From Gossypium raimondii (Eukaryota > Streptophyta > Magnoliopsida > Malvales > Malvaceae): 64,000 bases of DNA. Location of the stretch: assembly GCF_025698545.1 (NCBI RefSeq), contig NC_068570.1, forward strand, positions 59,663,924-59,727,923, written 5' to 3'. Shown here piece by piece: positions 47,651 to 59,350 of this stretch (position 1 is its first letter; each line of letters begins with the position of its first letter). The position numbers and the translations under genes are program-made. Below the pieces are notes generated by a model. The model saw only the letters and a list, made by a program, of their open reading frames with translations. It made no database searches and was not told the DNA's origin.

Positions 47651-48600
47651 ATTTTTTATTTCATGAAAATTGTAAAAAAATTGTTATTTTATTTTTTATA
47701 TCGCAATTTAAATATATTATTTTATAAAATAATAACATAGCAATAACTAATAATTTAAACAATTTTAATGAAAATAAATTAAAAATATCATTATATCTAT
47801 TATTTTTGAAAAATAAGTGCTTACGCTTTTGAGTGAGGCGTGTGATAGACATGAGGGGAAAGAGAGTGAGATTGAGCCCATACCACCGCACGAATTAGCA
47901 GCCGTTAGATAATGATAACGTGATAATAATATAATATGGTTTCTTCAAGACAACCATCCACATGTCACGTAATCCGGTTTTCTAAATTTACAAAAGGTTA
48001 AAATCTGTAATAGGATCTTCTACTCTTCACAAATTTAAAATTTAGTCCCTATATGTTTTAGATTTCAAAATTTAGGTCCAATTGTTAACACTGATAAATT
48101 TTTTGTTTAATTTGGTGTGACATTTCAAAATAAAAAATTTGAGTTGGTAGTAATGTAACTGAGAAAATAATGTTGCAATGAACTTGAATTTAATAAAATA
48201 ATTTTAAAAATGTTAACAATTGGATCTAAATAATGAAATATGAAAAGTAGAGGAACTAAATTAGTAGTAATAAAAGAGTAAATCACTCTTTGCAAATTTG
48301 AAATTTAGTCCCTATACTTCTAAAAAAATTAGTCATTTTACTTTTGATTTCAAAATTCATGTTAAAATGTTGACATTGTTAAAATTATTTTTAATTTTTA
48401 ATTACATGACTATCAAGTGAGTATTTTTAATTTTAAAATGTCACATTAATAAATTAAAAAATAAATTTTAATAGTATTAACAACTGGACTTGAAATTTAA
48501 AAAATAAAGGCACTAAATTCCTAGAAATAAAAATATATGGATTAAAATTTAAATTATAAAGAGTATAGGGACTTATAGCATATTTATAAAATCGCTAACA

Positions 48601-48676
48601 TCTCAGCCGCCCCCTTCAGTCAAATCCCTCGTTGACCCCTTTAATTCCTCGTCGATTCTTCCTTCCCCTCTATAAA
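48601..48676 (+). promoter_or_regulatory. ERF core promoter with GCC box, W-boxes and TATA box
   Basis: It contains AGCCGCC (48605-48611, the GCC box bound by ERF proteins), AGTCAAA (48618-48624, reverse W-box core), TTGACC (48632-48637, W-box core) and TATAAA (48671-48676) 128 bp before the ATG. The order and spacing are those of a defence-type promoter. The GCC box would allow the encoded repressor to act on its own gene. These are sequence matches only. Confidence 0.55.
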
Positions 48677-48700
48677 GCACCTCAGCTCTCAGTTCCTTTC

Positions 48701-48723
48701 TCCCCCCCCTCCCCCCCCCCCCC
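48701..48723 (+). repeat. C-rich tract in the ERF 5' UTR
   Basis: The run TCCCCCCCCT is followed by 13 further C residues, ending 80 bp before the ATG. It is a homopolymer-like tract that could form a G-quadruplex on the template strand or an i-motif. The exact length is prone to sequencing error. Confidence 0.9.
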
Positions 48724-48803
48724 AATTCCTCTTTTAACACCACACCAGTTCCAGCGACATTTTTCTCTCAATCGGATAAAAGAACGCCACGGTCTTTTAT
48801 CAA

Positions 48804-49490
48804 ATGGCGCCGAGAGATAAAACGGCGGCCGTCAACGGAAACGGAAGTTGTAAGGAGGTATATTTTAGAGGTGTAAGGAAGCGTCCGTGGGGCCGTTATG
48901 CGGCGGAGATCCGAGATCCAGGGAAAAAGAGTCGTGTTTGGTTAGGAACTTTCGATACGGCGGAGGAAGCGGCGAGAGCTTACGACGCCGCCGCTCGTGA
49001 GTTTCGCGGTGCTAAAGCTAAGACTAATTTCCCTCTTCCATTTGAAAACTTCAATAATGGTAATAAAATAAATAGCAAGAGTCCAAGCCAAGTTAGTACC
49101 GTGGAATCGTCGAGCCGTGAACCGACGCTCGTGATCGAATCTTCACCGTTGGATCTCAATCTTGGACGCGGGACGAGTACCGGATTCGGATCTCCCGCCT
49201 TTAGGTTTCCTTCCCAGAAAGTTTCGCCTGTGTCCGGCATTTTTACCGCCGGTGGCGGCGTACCAGTCGTCGCAAGCAATCAGGTTTTTTACCTTGATGC
49301 TTTCGTTCGACCTGGTTTAGTGAAAGGACAACAATATCAATGGATGAGATTCGATCATCAGGATTTTAATACGGCGTCGTTCAACGGCGGAGTACAAAGC
49401 GACTCCGATTCATCATCCGTCGTCGACGTCAATCCACGTCCACTTCTTAATATTGATCTCAATAAACCTGCTCTTCCGGAAATTGCCTGA
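48804..49490 (+). CDS. AP2/ERF transcriptional repressor with EAR motifs (group VIII, ERF3/4/11-like)
   Basis: This is an intronless 228-residue protein. The single AP2/ERF domain spans about residues 20-78 and has [38 protein letters not shown] and [10 protein letters not shown]. The WLG element and the Ala-14/Asp-19-type ERF signature [14 protein letters not shown] are present. Two EAR-type motifs are visible: LDLNLG near 116 and a C-terminal [10 protein letters not shown], a DLNxxP type recruiting TOPLESS/SAP18 corepressors in this family. Such proteins sit in the nucleus on GCC-box promoters and dampen ethylene, jasmonate and defence responses. The start is the first ATG after a TATA box and leader. 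In Arabidopsis ERF11 and ERF12 adjoin NSL1; only one ERF is seen here. The exact orthologue (ERF3, 4 or 11) is not settled. Confidence 0.92.
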   Translation: MAPRDKTAAVNGNGSCKEVYFRGVRKRPWGRYAAEIRDPGKKSRVWLGTFDTAEEAARAYDAAAREFRGAKAKTNFPLPFENFNNGNKINSKSPSQVSTVESSSREPTLVIESSPLDLNLGRGTSTGFGSPAFRFPSQKVSPVSGIFTAGGGVPVVASNQVFYLDAFVRPGLVKGQQYQWMRFDHQDFNTASFNGGVQSDSDSSSVVDVNPRPLLNIDLNKPALPEIA

Positions 49491-50269
49491 TTTTTTTTCT
49501 CACCGTGGATCATAATGCCGGAAAAGCACTTTTTTTAACTTCCGTTTTTTAAATTTATTTAGTCCAATTTTTTTTTAAATTAGACCAAATGAAAAAAAAA
49601 AGAAACTTTTTTTTATAATCGTCCGATCATGAAATCAACGGCGGTCGTTAGATCTGAAATACTTGGCCGATAATCTTCTCTCTTTTTTCCGACGGAGACA
49701 TCACTTTCTGTTTATTTTGTTGTTCTATAACTAGCGGCTGTTTTTTTTTTCCGATGAATTTACAACAACAACAACAAAAAGAAATTCCTTCAAGCATTTA
49801 TTTATTTTTTTCTAATTTTTTATTATTAATTATTAATATTTTATAGTATAGAATAATATCGATCGTGCTGGAATCCGAAAATTTATTTCATGAGATATTT
49901 TAGAAAAAATATATTAAATGTAATTAGTTTATATTTAAAAAATATATTAATATTTTGATTTGATTTAATTTTCACAAATCACTAATACTATTGTCGAATT
50001 AGTATCGTTTTACATTCATGTGTTGCATACGTAAACAATTATATTAATCTAATACGAAAATAAATATATGTATTTATTTCTTTAAATATATACGATTGAA
50101 TCAAAATCAAAGTTTCATGTATACATATAATTCTCAATTTAAGTTTCATGTGTATAATTGTATCAAATCAAAATTCATGTATCAAATTACACATTAGACC
50201 AAGATTCATATATAAAATTGATATTTATCATTTTATTTATTGTTAAAAAAGACTAATATTTCGAAGTGG
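49491..50269. other. ERF 3' UTR and AT-rich spacer
   Basis: The first ~300 bp after the stop are T-rich and probably 3' UTR. The remainder is AT-rich with no gene. ATTCATGTAT-like words repeat around 50110-50220. Confidence 0.5.
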
Positions 50270-50510
50270 ATAAAAGAGGCGAGTGACGGTGAGTTAATCA
50301 AGTTGCGCGTGAAGGAGAGGATAAAGGAGACGGAAAAGGCAAACTCCCAAGTTGACTGGAAGTTATCGGGATATTTTCACACCTGAACAGCACGTGTTTG
50401 TTACACACTTCCCGATTTTTGCGCGTGTGTTCTGTTTATGTCTTCGAAGATGTGATTCCCACGTGGATATTGTCATTGGCAGTGGATATGTAGCCGTTGA
50501 TATGCTAGAG
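50270..50510. promoter_or_regulatory. GC-richer block with two G-boxes downstream of the ERF
   Basis: In otherwise AT-rich DNA this block contains GTTGACTGG (50351-50359, W-box core), CACGTG (50391-50396) and CACGTG (50460-50465), plus GCGCGTGTG. No open reading frame or transcript signature follows it. It could be a distal enhancer of the ERF, or the leftover promoter of a lost tandem ERF. Function is inferred. Confidence 0.35.
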
Positions 50511-52430
50511 ATTTAGTTTTCCTTTCCATAATTAATTACTTTCTACTGTTGCAACAAATTGAATGACCAGTCGTTATAGATATAAACCGGAACCATGTGA
50601 CATAGATTTTGTTTTTGGTCAAAATTTTCACAATCCAATCATTGATTAAAAATTTCAGATTATCAATAATTTTTTATCTAATTATTGATCCGATTCAATT
50701 CAAACAATCATGATATTGACTCAAATTTTAACTTATTTCGTTTGCATCAAACATATTTTGATATGCTTCATCTATGGTAATTGAAAAATTATATTCATGC
50801 AAAATTGAACTAAAATTGATAATTGAGAAGAAGAGAAAAAGAATTAAAATCTCAAAAATCGAATAAAAATTTAAAATTAAAATATTGTCCTTAAAATTTA
50901 TAAAATTTTATATTTTCTCCTTCACTTTAAAATTATATTTAAAAATAGTACGCTACTTTCGCTATAGTTCTTAAGATATACGCTTTATGATCACATTCTA
51001 TTTAAGACTTGAGATGTGTCTTTTATATTCCCTTTTATTTACAAATATTTATTTGTGAATTTTCTTTTGACAATTTTTTATTATTTTAAAACATTGTTTC
51101 ACTTATTTTAATGAAGAGATAAAATTATTACCAATTTAAAAAGATAACCCATTCACTATTATCTATAAATTTTCAATTTTAGTAGGATTTCATTTCAGTC
51201 CAGTTTTCTGTAAAAGTTGTGGTGATCTTAATTTTATCTCTTTTAATTTTTAGTTTTCTTTTGGCCTATATATAATATTTGTTAAGATAGAGGCCTCTTT
51301 AGATCTATTAGGAATTGGTATTGAAAGATTTTGTCGCAATAGAGCATTTTAATCGTAATTGTTTGATTGGACTTCGAGATGATGACGGTAGAAATAAGTC
51401 AAGACTTGACTTTTTGTGCATCATTAATGTGGTGAGGTCTTTGAAGAGTTTTTGACGGTGGTTAAATGGGGTTCAACGTCAGAATGGTTTAACGATGACA
51501 AAGTTAGGATCATGACAGTTGGTACCATACCGGTACCAATCGTATCAGCCAGTACGTATCATTTTGGTCTTAAACAATACCAAATAATCTATAATTTATT
51601 AAGAAACTAAAAATTAATCATAAATATGTGAAAAATATTTAAATCTATATATAATTTATTAAGAAACTAAAAATTATACTACAGAAATATACGTGTAAAA
51701 AATATTTTAAAAACATCGATAAACCTGAAACAATACATCGAAACATGCTGATACCAATATATACAAATATCAAAACAAGAACGATACGCCTACCTGTACA
51801 ATATTGACTGCTTTAATTAGAATACAATTATTGGTGATTAATCAAGATAATGCATCTCTAATTAATTTTAAACTTTCTATTGTTATGGTTATTGTCAGTT
51901 TATTTTTCATCTATTAAACTCTCATTGTAGACAATGATATAGTGTTTTATTCATCTATACTATGTGCCATATCTATGTATAACTACTAATAAAAGTATTT
52001 TTTTCTTAAAAAAACAATAGCAATCTAGAATCATTGATGTCTGCAATTCGGGTAATGAAATGAAAGAATCTCTCTGAATCAAATGACAGAAATCAAATTC
52101 ATTTATACATATTCTGTTAGGATCTGAAAATATAAAGGCCAACCAAACAAATCAGCAACAAAAATGTTGATCCAAACGCATGTTAGAGTTGTATATCTCA
52201 TTTGATCTGGCTTGAAAAGTTTGAAGTGCAACTCACTTGTTAAAGAAATAAAATAGAGAGGCAAAATTGAGAATCTATGGTAGGCTACGGCCTTGGACAG
52301 AACCACTAATCTTGACCGCCCTGCAATATGGACCTTGCCGCACAAGTTAAACCCGTATAGGACTATACTTTTTCTATCAGAAGGGTTGTTTAACCCTTTA
52401 AAACTACGTATAACCGAAAATCTCTTGTAT
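50511..52430. other. AT-rich intergenic DNA, no gene seen
   Basis: No coding or RNA gene is supported. A 26-bp word, AATTTATTAAGAAACTAAAA with flanks, occurs twice (about 51591 and 51651). GGTACCATACCGGTACC-rich text near 51520-51545 looks like the end of an unclassified repeat. Confidence 0.5.
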
Positions 52431-52580
52431 TGGTGTTTTTCAACATTAGTGAATTTATTTTCCTCTGCCCATATTTTTTTCCCGATAAGGGTTTTTCACG
52501 TAAAATCTACGTGTTCTTATTTTTCTTTCTTATTGCTTTACGATCATTCCTACTACCATTATTGACGTATAGTATAACAG
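52431..52580 (+). mobile_element. Remnant of a copia LTR 3' end
   Basis: AGTGAATTTATTTTCCTCTG, CCCATATTTTTTTCCCGATA, AGGGTTTTTCACGTAAAATC and CGTGTTCTT follow in the order seen in the LTRs at 16733 and 21310 (about 16990-17060). No internal region or second LTR is nearby, so it is a fragment or an old solo LTR. Confidence 0.6.
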
Positions 52581-52740
52581 TGCATATGAAGTTTGCTGTA
52601 GCAATCAGGTTCATAGCCCCGTCGTGTGCTTATTTTAAAGATATTGTTCTTTTTGGACATCCACCGACCTTCAAGTCAGCAGTTCACTTGACTCTCTTTC
52701 GCAAGATTTATATCTATATTACTCCGACTCAAGTGTGATT

Positions 52741-54818
52741 ATAGAATATGAGTATGTGTCCCACATGTGTATGTTCCTTTTTATCCAAGTATTTCTATAT
52801 TCTAATAAATGTCAAACATCAATACTACGAAAAGAAATGAAAAGTTGAATCAACATAATCATGTGCATTCAAAGACCAGAAACAAAAGTCTACGAGCATG
52901 AGAACTTACCGAAACAGTATAGATGATCAAGGGTTCGAGTTTGTATCGGGAACACCTGGTACAGAAATCAGAAAGCTTTATTGCAATCACAATATGATAA
53001 CTCCAATATTCAGAACAATCTCAGGCAAATTTCAGGGTACAAAGAGTATAATGGTCACCATATCGCTGTAGTAACAAGATTCCAATTCTTAATCATGATA
53101 ATAACACAATAAGTTTCTCATGAATCAAATCAAAATGCAAAAAAGCAAGTTAAAAGGAAGCAAATCGGAGTTGTCAAGGGCGTAAGGCATACTCTAAGCG
53201 CTAGAATCCTTGTCTTGCCTTGGATGCAAGGCACACAAATAGAGGTGACCTGTGTGAAATAAAACGCAATATGTATTTGTACGAGTAAGATATGTAATAA
53301 ACTCTAAAGTGCGATATAGTTTATCTACAAAACATGCAAAAAATTTTATTGGTGAACATACACGATTTACTTGTGATCTGCATTTGTTGTTGAATACTCA
53401 AACATGCAAAAAATAAAGAGGACTTTAATTAGACAGACTTTTTCTATGCCTATCGCCTTATAATAAAGTGTGCCTAAGTGCACCAGGCGTGTACTTGATC
53501 GAATAGGCTTTGCCTGAAAAGGTCTCGGGCACTTTGTCTAGTGCTAAGGCACAAGGCACGCCTAGGCGCACGCCTTGACAATACTGAAGCAGATTGCCTC
53601 ATGATCTTGGTTTGGCCAGAAATTATTTCAATCCTTTGTCTCTCTCATGGCTGCCAGAACAACTAAGAAAGCACATTTTGCCCAACAAGGAAGTATCAAG
53701 TTACATTATTCCAATAATTTTTTTTTTCAGAAATAAATCGGGCACCTGAGTTTTAAGAATTTGGTCCAAATCAACAGGGATTTTTAGAGTTAGTTGAATA
53801 AAAAGTTACAAATGTAACAATTTCACTAGTATAGTTGCCAAGCTCTCACATTCAAAGTCCTAACAACTCCATTAATATACAAATATATACCAGAGGGACT
53901 GTGATGTAATGATTTGGAGCTAAATTTCCCAAGAGTTGCCAGATGCTAACGATCATGATTGTATAAATTTAGCATATAGACTTATGAGAAGCTACCTGAC
54001 ATGTTATTGACTGTGCTTTAAGTTGTACATGAAGCTTTGGAATAGACTATGAGACATTACTTCGTAAAATGGCCTATTAGCCAAATCTACTTCTTTCCTA
54101 AACCTTATAAAAAAAAATTTGCAGCAGCAAATAAACATGATTATAAACAAACATACAATAGCAAAATCATTAGGGGGAGGAGCTACAAGAAAACTGCTTA
54201 AGGACTTCTACTATATAATCACTAAAGAAAAAGAATGCTTTAAGCAAAAAGAGATGAGCAGATTTCATTAGTAAAAAAGCAAGGCAAGCCAAGGAGATGA
54301 TCACACCAGAGTAAGCCTCCACAAAAATTCTTATACAAGTCTGATCCATTATCTTGAGGTACAGAGACCATAAATATCAATATTCATATCACCATCACCA
54401 CAAAGCTTAAGTTTCACATTGCAACTCGCCGAAAAGTTTCTCGAAAAACTGCAAGGAGTTATGAAATAAATTTGAACCTTTTTACAATTCATATCTTATA
54501 TCCATAAAAAATGTTACCTAGCATACAAGTAATCTTGCAACTAACTATTCCATTGTCCTAAAGAAAGTTTAGCTGAAACTCCTTTGGAGACTTCCCAACA
54601 TGCAAGCTAAGAAGAATAACATGCTCTCCTAGACTTAGCAACTACTAGTAAGACATGTATTGTAGAAATTCTTTCTACATACAGATAATAAAGGGAAAAA
54701 AAGAACGAAAGCATTTCAAGATAAATATCCATACACTTCCATGATACTCAGTTTAAATTGTTTAAGACTTCCGTTAATAAAATGTGCAATAAATACATTA
54801 GCACCCCCGCCTAGCATC
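52741..54818. other. FES1-like 3' flank with one TIR element
   Basis: No coding sequence is supported. Part of 54500-54818 may be the 3' UTR of the minus-strand CCCH gene. 53171-53581 is a transposable element listed separately. Confidence 0.45.
53171..53581. mobile_element. TIR element with TTGTCAAGG ends and AAGGC-rich body
   Basis: The left end TTGTCAAGGGCGTAAGGC is mirrored by the right end GCGCACGCCTTGACAA. The interior is dense in GCCTTG, AAGGCAC, CGCCTAGGCG and similar words in both orientations. It is 411 bp long, with no coding capacity. No clear target duplication was found, so the superfamily is open. Confidence 0.75.
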
Positions 54819-57800
54819 TCAAGATTTTTTGTATTTTTCGATATATCCCTGCAAAACAGAAAATAAGAATGTCAATTTTATTAATGAGTTACATTTAAAA
54901 TATACAAACCGTAAATATTTGTCCACTTAATTGATAGACAAAAAAGGCAATATTCATCCGGTAAAAGAAAATATCTTTGGTTGGAAGAAGGGGGTCGGTA
55001 GCATTTATTATCTAGATCTTGCATAGAGTATACAATGCATCTCAAAGCAAAGATTCTCACCTCAACAAGTCTTGTTATTTTTGGTTGGGATGAAGAAAGA
55101 TATTGCTTAACTGACTCGAAGGTAACTGGAAGCTGATGAGGTTGTATGCTGCCAAAAACTTTGTCAACTGCTTTTTTGACTATTGTATTATGAGCATCTT
55201 TACTGAGATGACCCTCACGCCAAGTTGGTTTCAACAGTTGCTTAATTAAATCTACAAGAGCAGCATGGAAATGCCTCATTGCTTTTGATTCTTTATAATC
55301 CCCATCTGCCTTATGCTCAACCTCAACATCTATTTCATTCTTTTCTCTAACCCTATCTACTTCTAAGTCCCTTTTGCATCTAGACCCGCCTCTTCGATGT
55401 CTGCCGTCATGATCTCTATCATTTTTGTTTGCCTTTGAAATGTCTTTGACATGAGAAGCAACCGAGGAAATCTCTTCTTTCACTAGTGTTCCGTTTTGCA
55501 TGTCAACAGCAGAAGTTCCATCATTTGCATCAGTTGTTAGCGAATCTTTTCCAGAAGGGTTGCAATTATTGCTGACCAAGTTTTCATGGACTCCATTATG
55601 ACAAGATGCAGTTCTTTTATCATCATTACGTTCAGGGAGCAGTGGCCTTCTTGATGCAAAATTGCCATATGTTGGTGGATCTGCTACATTCAAGAGGGAT
55701 GGACCTTGATTAGAGAAAGAAAATTTAAGTGGCCTCTCTCCCGCACTGGACACATCAATGCTGTCACGAAGAGGATCATATTCGCCTCGTGGGGATGATA
55801 TACCAGAGGTGACAAAAAAGGATGGCCGAAAGGGTACTGATGGCTCCCAATCATCTGAAGATATTTTTATTCTATTTTCTGAAAAGTGCAACGGATCACT
55901 GGCAACATCATTTACAAGAAATTTTTCTGGTTTAGAACTAGAGAAGGGAAAAGGGCCTTGCAGCAAAGAAGACAACTTGGAAGTATGACACCCGCGGTCA
56001 TTGTCCAACATCTTTTGAGCTCCAAGAGAGCATGCACTCAAAGAAAAGTTTAAAGGCAATGATACTAGGTGTGTTGAGACATGATGAGATTGGTTCTCAC
56101 TATATATATCGCCCAATGATATAACTGAGCCACTCAATGATGATTTATATTCAGGAAGAAAACCATTCCCGAAGGTAGATCTATCACTCAGTGAAACAGG
56201 CAAGTTCTGACCTATACCATTTTGTCTTACATCCTTAGATGGTCCAAAATCATCTGTAGATGCAGAAAACCACTGAGAGGCAGGGGCAGTGCCCAAAGAT
56301 TTATCTTTACTTTGGAGTAGAGGGAACTTATTCATTTCATGAAATAAGTGTAATCTTTGGTTTTCATCATGCCCCAACGGCAGGATTCTTTCTGAAAAGA
56401 AATGAGAAGACAATCCAGTCTTATTTACAACAGACGAAGGCAGTGCATCAGCAGAAGCAGGTGATCTTGATCTCTCAGCAGCACTTCTAAAACCTGATAC
56501 AAAAGGTTCTTATCAAAATACAATTCAGAGAAGATTTTGGATCATCCATAATACAGAAAATATTTTTTACCTTCATCAAGCTCAACAGCTCTTTTCCCAT
56601 CTGCTGCAGCTGTATCTTCTTGAGGCAGTTGTCCAGGATTTTTCCCACCATCTTTTATGTGAAGAAATCTACATGAACTTCCTTTGATACACCAACCTCT
56701 AGCAAAAAAGTCACATATAAGTGCAGGGCGTTTGTTCTCACTATTACTGCTAGGTGATAGACTTCCGGCACTAGTCTGAGGAGCAGCAGATCTGTGAAAC
56801 CTATTGATTAGTAAATTAATGGATGTATAATCATGGGAAGGCAGAAACTTGCTGGCAAAAAGTACATAATAAAGAGCTTAAATTCATTCTATGTTATAAA
56901 AGGCATATAGGTCACCACACCTTGATTTTATCTTCCTCTTATCATCATCTGTTTGCACATCCATTTGCTTATTTTTTTCCTCGAAACCTAGACCATTATT
57001 AACTCCTCCTGAGTGATGCCCAACTGGGAGTGAATTACTCTCATCAACAACAAAATGGCCCTTGCCGTTAGTATGCTGGTCAGGGTAGTCTTGAGAGGCT
57101 TTTCTTTCTAACATGTTACGAGAATCTTTTCCATTGCCCATATATTCTTGAATTCCATTTTCCTTTGCAGGCTCTTTTCCAGATACTGAATACTTGGAAG
57201 CCACATAGTTTGTGCATAGACCCTCCTTTTGAGTCGCTAACGACTCATTTGGAAGACTGGAAAATTCAAAATTAGCACTACCCTCTCCTACATTAAGGGT
57301 TTTAGCCAGTATTCTTGGTTCGCAATTTCCAGGAGTACTTGACAAATCTGACCCGAGTTGTCCATCATGCCCCCTGGACTCCACAACATTACCAGCATCT
57401 ACATGAAAGAATAACTCAATCAAGATGACAAAAATTAACCAAATTTTCCAGTCACGCTATGAAATTATACTTAACGACAAATGAAATCTTTACATCTTGT
57501 TTTCTTATAATCTCCAGACTTTAGCATATTTAATCACCAGCCAAAGCGAAGAGTAAACAAATTCAGGTGCTTGCACTGCTGTTTCATGGCAGTACTGCAG
57601 CAACAAGTAAAATATAAGACCAATTCAGCTGATGCTAAGAGGTCAGAAACACTATAACAGTGTTAAAAGCTAACTGCAAATCACAAAAATGGATACAAAA
57701 TTTCTCAAATACTAGAATACTTTGTTTCAACTGGAATGCCAAACAATTGTTGAATAAATGTACACAAAAGAATATATATATATATCTTTGTTCCTACTTT

Positions 57801-58099
57801 AAAAATTAATGTGTTCTATTTTCATCTCCTTAGCTCCCACTAACATCTTCAATAGCCATTCAATTTTAATTTATAACAAATGTCAATATTTAAATTTTAA
57901 TCTCTCCTAATCGATTGACCGAAGGTATAAAAATTGACTAACCATTTCGATTCGAAGAGCTTTGCAAATCCTCTTCGTTTTCATCATCATCATCGATTTC
58001 CATATCGGAACTGTTAATTTCTCGTTCCATAATTGAGGCGGCGCGGATTTCGTCGTCGTTACCGGCGCGTGGGACGGCGGCAGAGGTTGACGAAGACAT
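54819..58099 (-). CDS. FES1: CCCH zinc-finger protein, FRIGIDA-ESSENTIAL 1-like
   Basis: Exons on the minus strand are 58099-57943, 57398-56921, 56791-56571, 56493-55061 and 54848-54819, summing to 772 codons plus stop. The N-terminus is acidic (MEIDDDDENEEDLQ, about 35-48). One CCCH finger lies at about 238-256 (CDFFARGWCIKGSSCRFLH, spacing C-x7-C-x5-C-x3-H). The middle is Ser-rich and low in complexity. A basic Arg/Lys segment (about 600-650) is followed by a conserved helical tail FHAALVDLIKQLLKPTWREG, KAVDKVFGSIQPHQLP and LSSSQPKITRLVEGYIEKY. The tail and single finger fit FES1, a nuclear partner of FRIGIDA that raises FLC and delays flowering. The protein is longer than Arabidopsis FES1 (~590). 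The last coding exon has only ten codons. The CCCH protein At3g18640 shares the tail and is the alternative. Confidence 0.78.
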
Positions 58100-58370
58100 T
58101 ACCGGTCTTCCTCGGTGTTTAAAAAAAAAAGAGAGAGAGCGAGTGGTGAAAAAAAAAAGTCGTGATGTGATTCTGAGCTGCGCGTGAGCTTTATTCGTGG
58201 TTTGCCATCTGGACGTCGATCATTTCACCTGAACGAGAACCTTTCCCGCTTACTTACTCACGCGCCTGCTTCGATGGTGATAAACGATGATTGATTGAGC
58301 TATTACTACTTTTGGGCCATGATTTTTAAATGTGTTTTTAATAGGCCATATTGGTCTTACTTAGTTTTTG

Positions 58371-59350
58371 GATAAATTACACATGAGGTTATTAAACTAT
58401 TAGTAAGTTTACATTTTGGTCATTCAACTTCAAAAAGTTACAGAATGATCACTGAACTATTCAATAGTTTTCATTTAAGTCACTGAACTATTCAGAACTT
58501 TTTATTTAAGTCTTTGGGTTGTTAAGTTTTTTTTTAAAGTTTGGATAGCAAGCATAAAGCAGCAAATTGACAATCGGTACGATTAGGGAAGAGTAATCGA
58601 TTTAATCAGTTAGTTTGGTAGGATTTTTTTTTTCGAACCGAACTAATCAACTTTAACATAAGAAAATTGACTTGACCAATTTTAGTTGAGAACACCGATC
58701 AAATTAACTTTAGTTGAGAAAATTGACTAAACCGAACCGACTTTGATTCGGTCGATTTTGTCAATTAATCGATCTTGGGTTATTGGATTGAGTTTATATG
58801 GTTATATATCTATTATATATTATAAAATATAAATAATATAAAAGAAGTCAATTTTTTTGGTCAGTTCGGTTCCGAGATTAAAAAACCGATAAAATTATCA
58901 AATAAATCGAGGTAAAAAAACAACCAACTCACCCCACCCGACTAAATCGAAACCAAATTAACCGAATCAATTTTTTCTATTAAAATTGAAAATTGCTTCC
59001 CTAGGTACGAAGGATCAATACAGGTAAACGAACATGCCTTAGATCCAATTTGGCATGATGGTTAATGTCAAATATTAGAGAAAAATCATTTGAATTTTGG
59101 TTAAAAAAATTAGTGATGTTCAAAATTGTTTCACGAAAAAAATTGAACTGTATAAAAGAAAGGGAATAAGAACTTTTGATTGGTGCAGGTAGTATGAACA
59201 GAGAATGTCATATAGCAGTGATTTTAACATCCCAATAACTTAAATGAAAACTTTCGAATAGTTTAGTAACCATTTTATAACTTTTTGAAGTTGAATGACC
59301 AAAACGTAAACATATTAATAGCTTAGTAATATTGAATATAGTTTACCCTT
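58371..59350. mobile_element. Foldback element carrying a nested hAT MITE
   Basis: The left arm (AGTAAGTTTACATTTTGGTC, TTCAACTTCAAAAAGTTACA) and the right arm (ACTTTTTGAAGTTGAATGAC, CAAAACGTAAAC) are inverted copies. The middle shares GTTAATGTCAAATATTAGAG and TGGTGCAGGTAGT with the copies at 37430 and 47118. A separate hAT-type insertion occupies 58584-59003. It lies just beyond the FES1-like 5' end. Confidence 0.78.
58584..59003. mobile_element. hAT-type MITE nested in the foldback element
   Basis: The ends are TAGGGAAGAGTAA and ATTGCTTCCCTA. The flanks GGTACGAT (58576-58583) and GGTACGAA (59004-59011) form an 8-bp duplication with one change. The interior has ACCGAACCGACTTTGATTCGG and its mirror words. 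No coding content. Confidence 0.8.

Larger units (their letters stand above)
42931..48600. other. Repeat-rich intergenic region without genes
   Basis: Between the divergent MACPF and ERF genes I see no coding sequence. It holds a (TA)n run (43325-43363), an interrupted foldback copy (left arm about 43794-43975, interior text about 44515-44720), a second TA run (45926-45951), a partial foldback-like CACCCAACTATT repeat (about 45960-46480), a SINE-like copy (46650-46770) and a foldback element (47118-47650). Confidence 0.6.
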
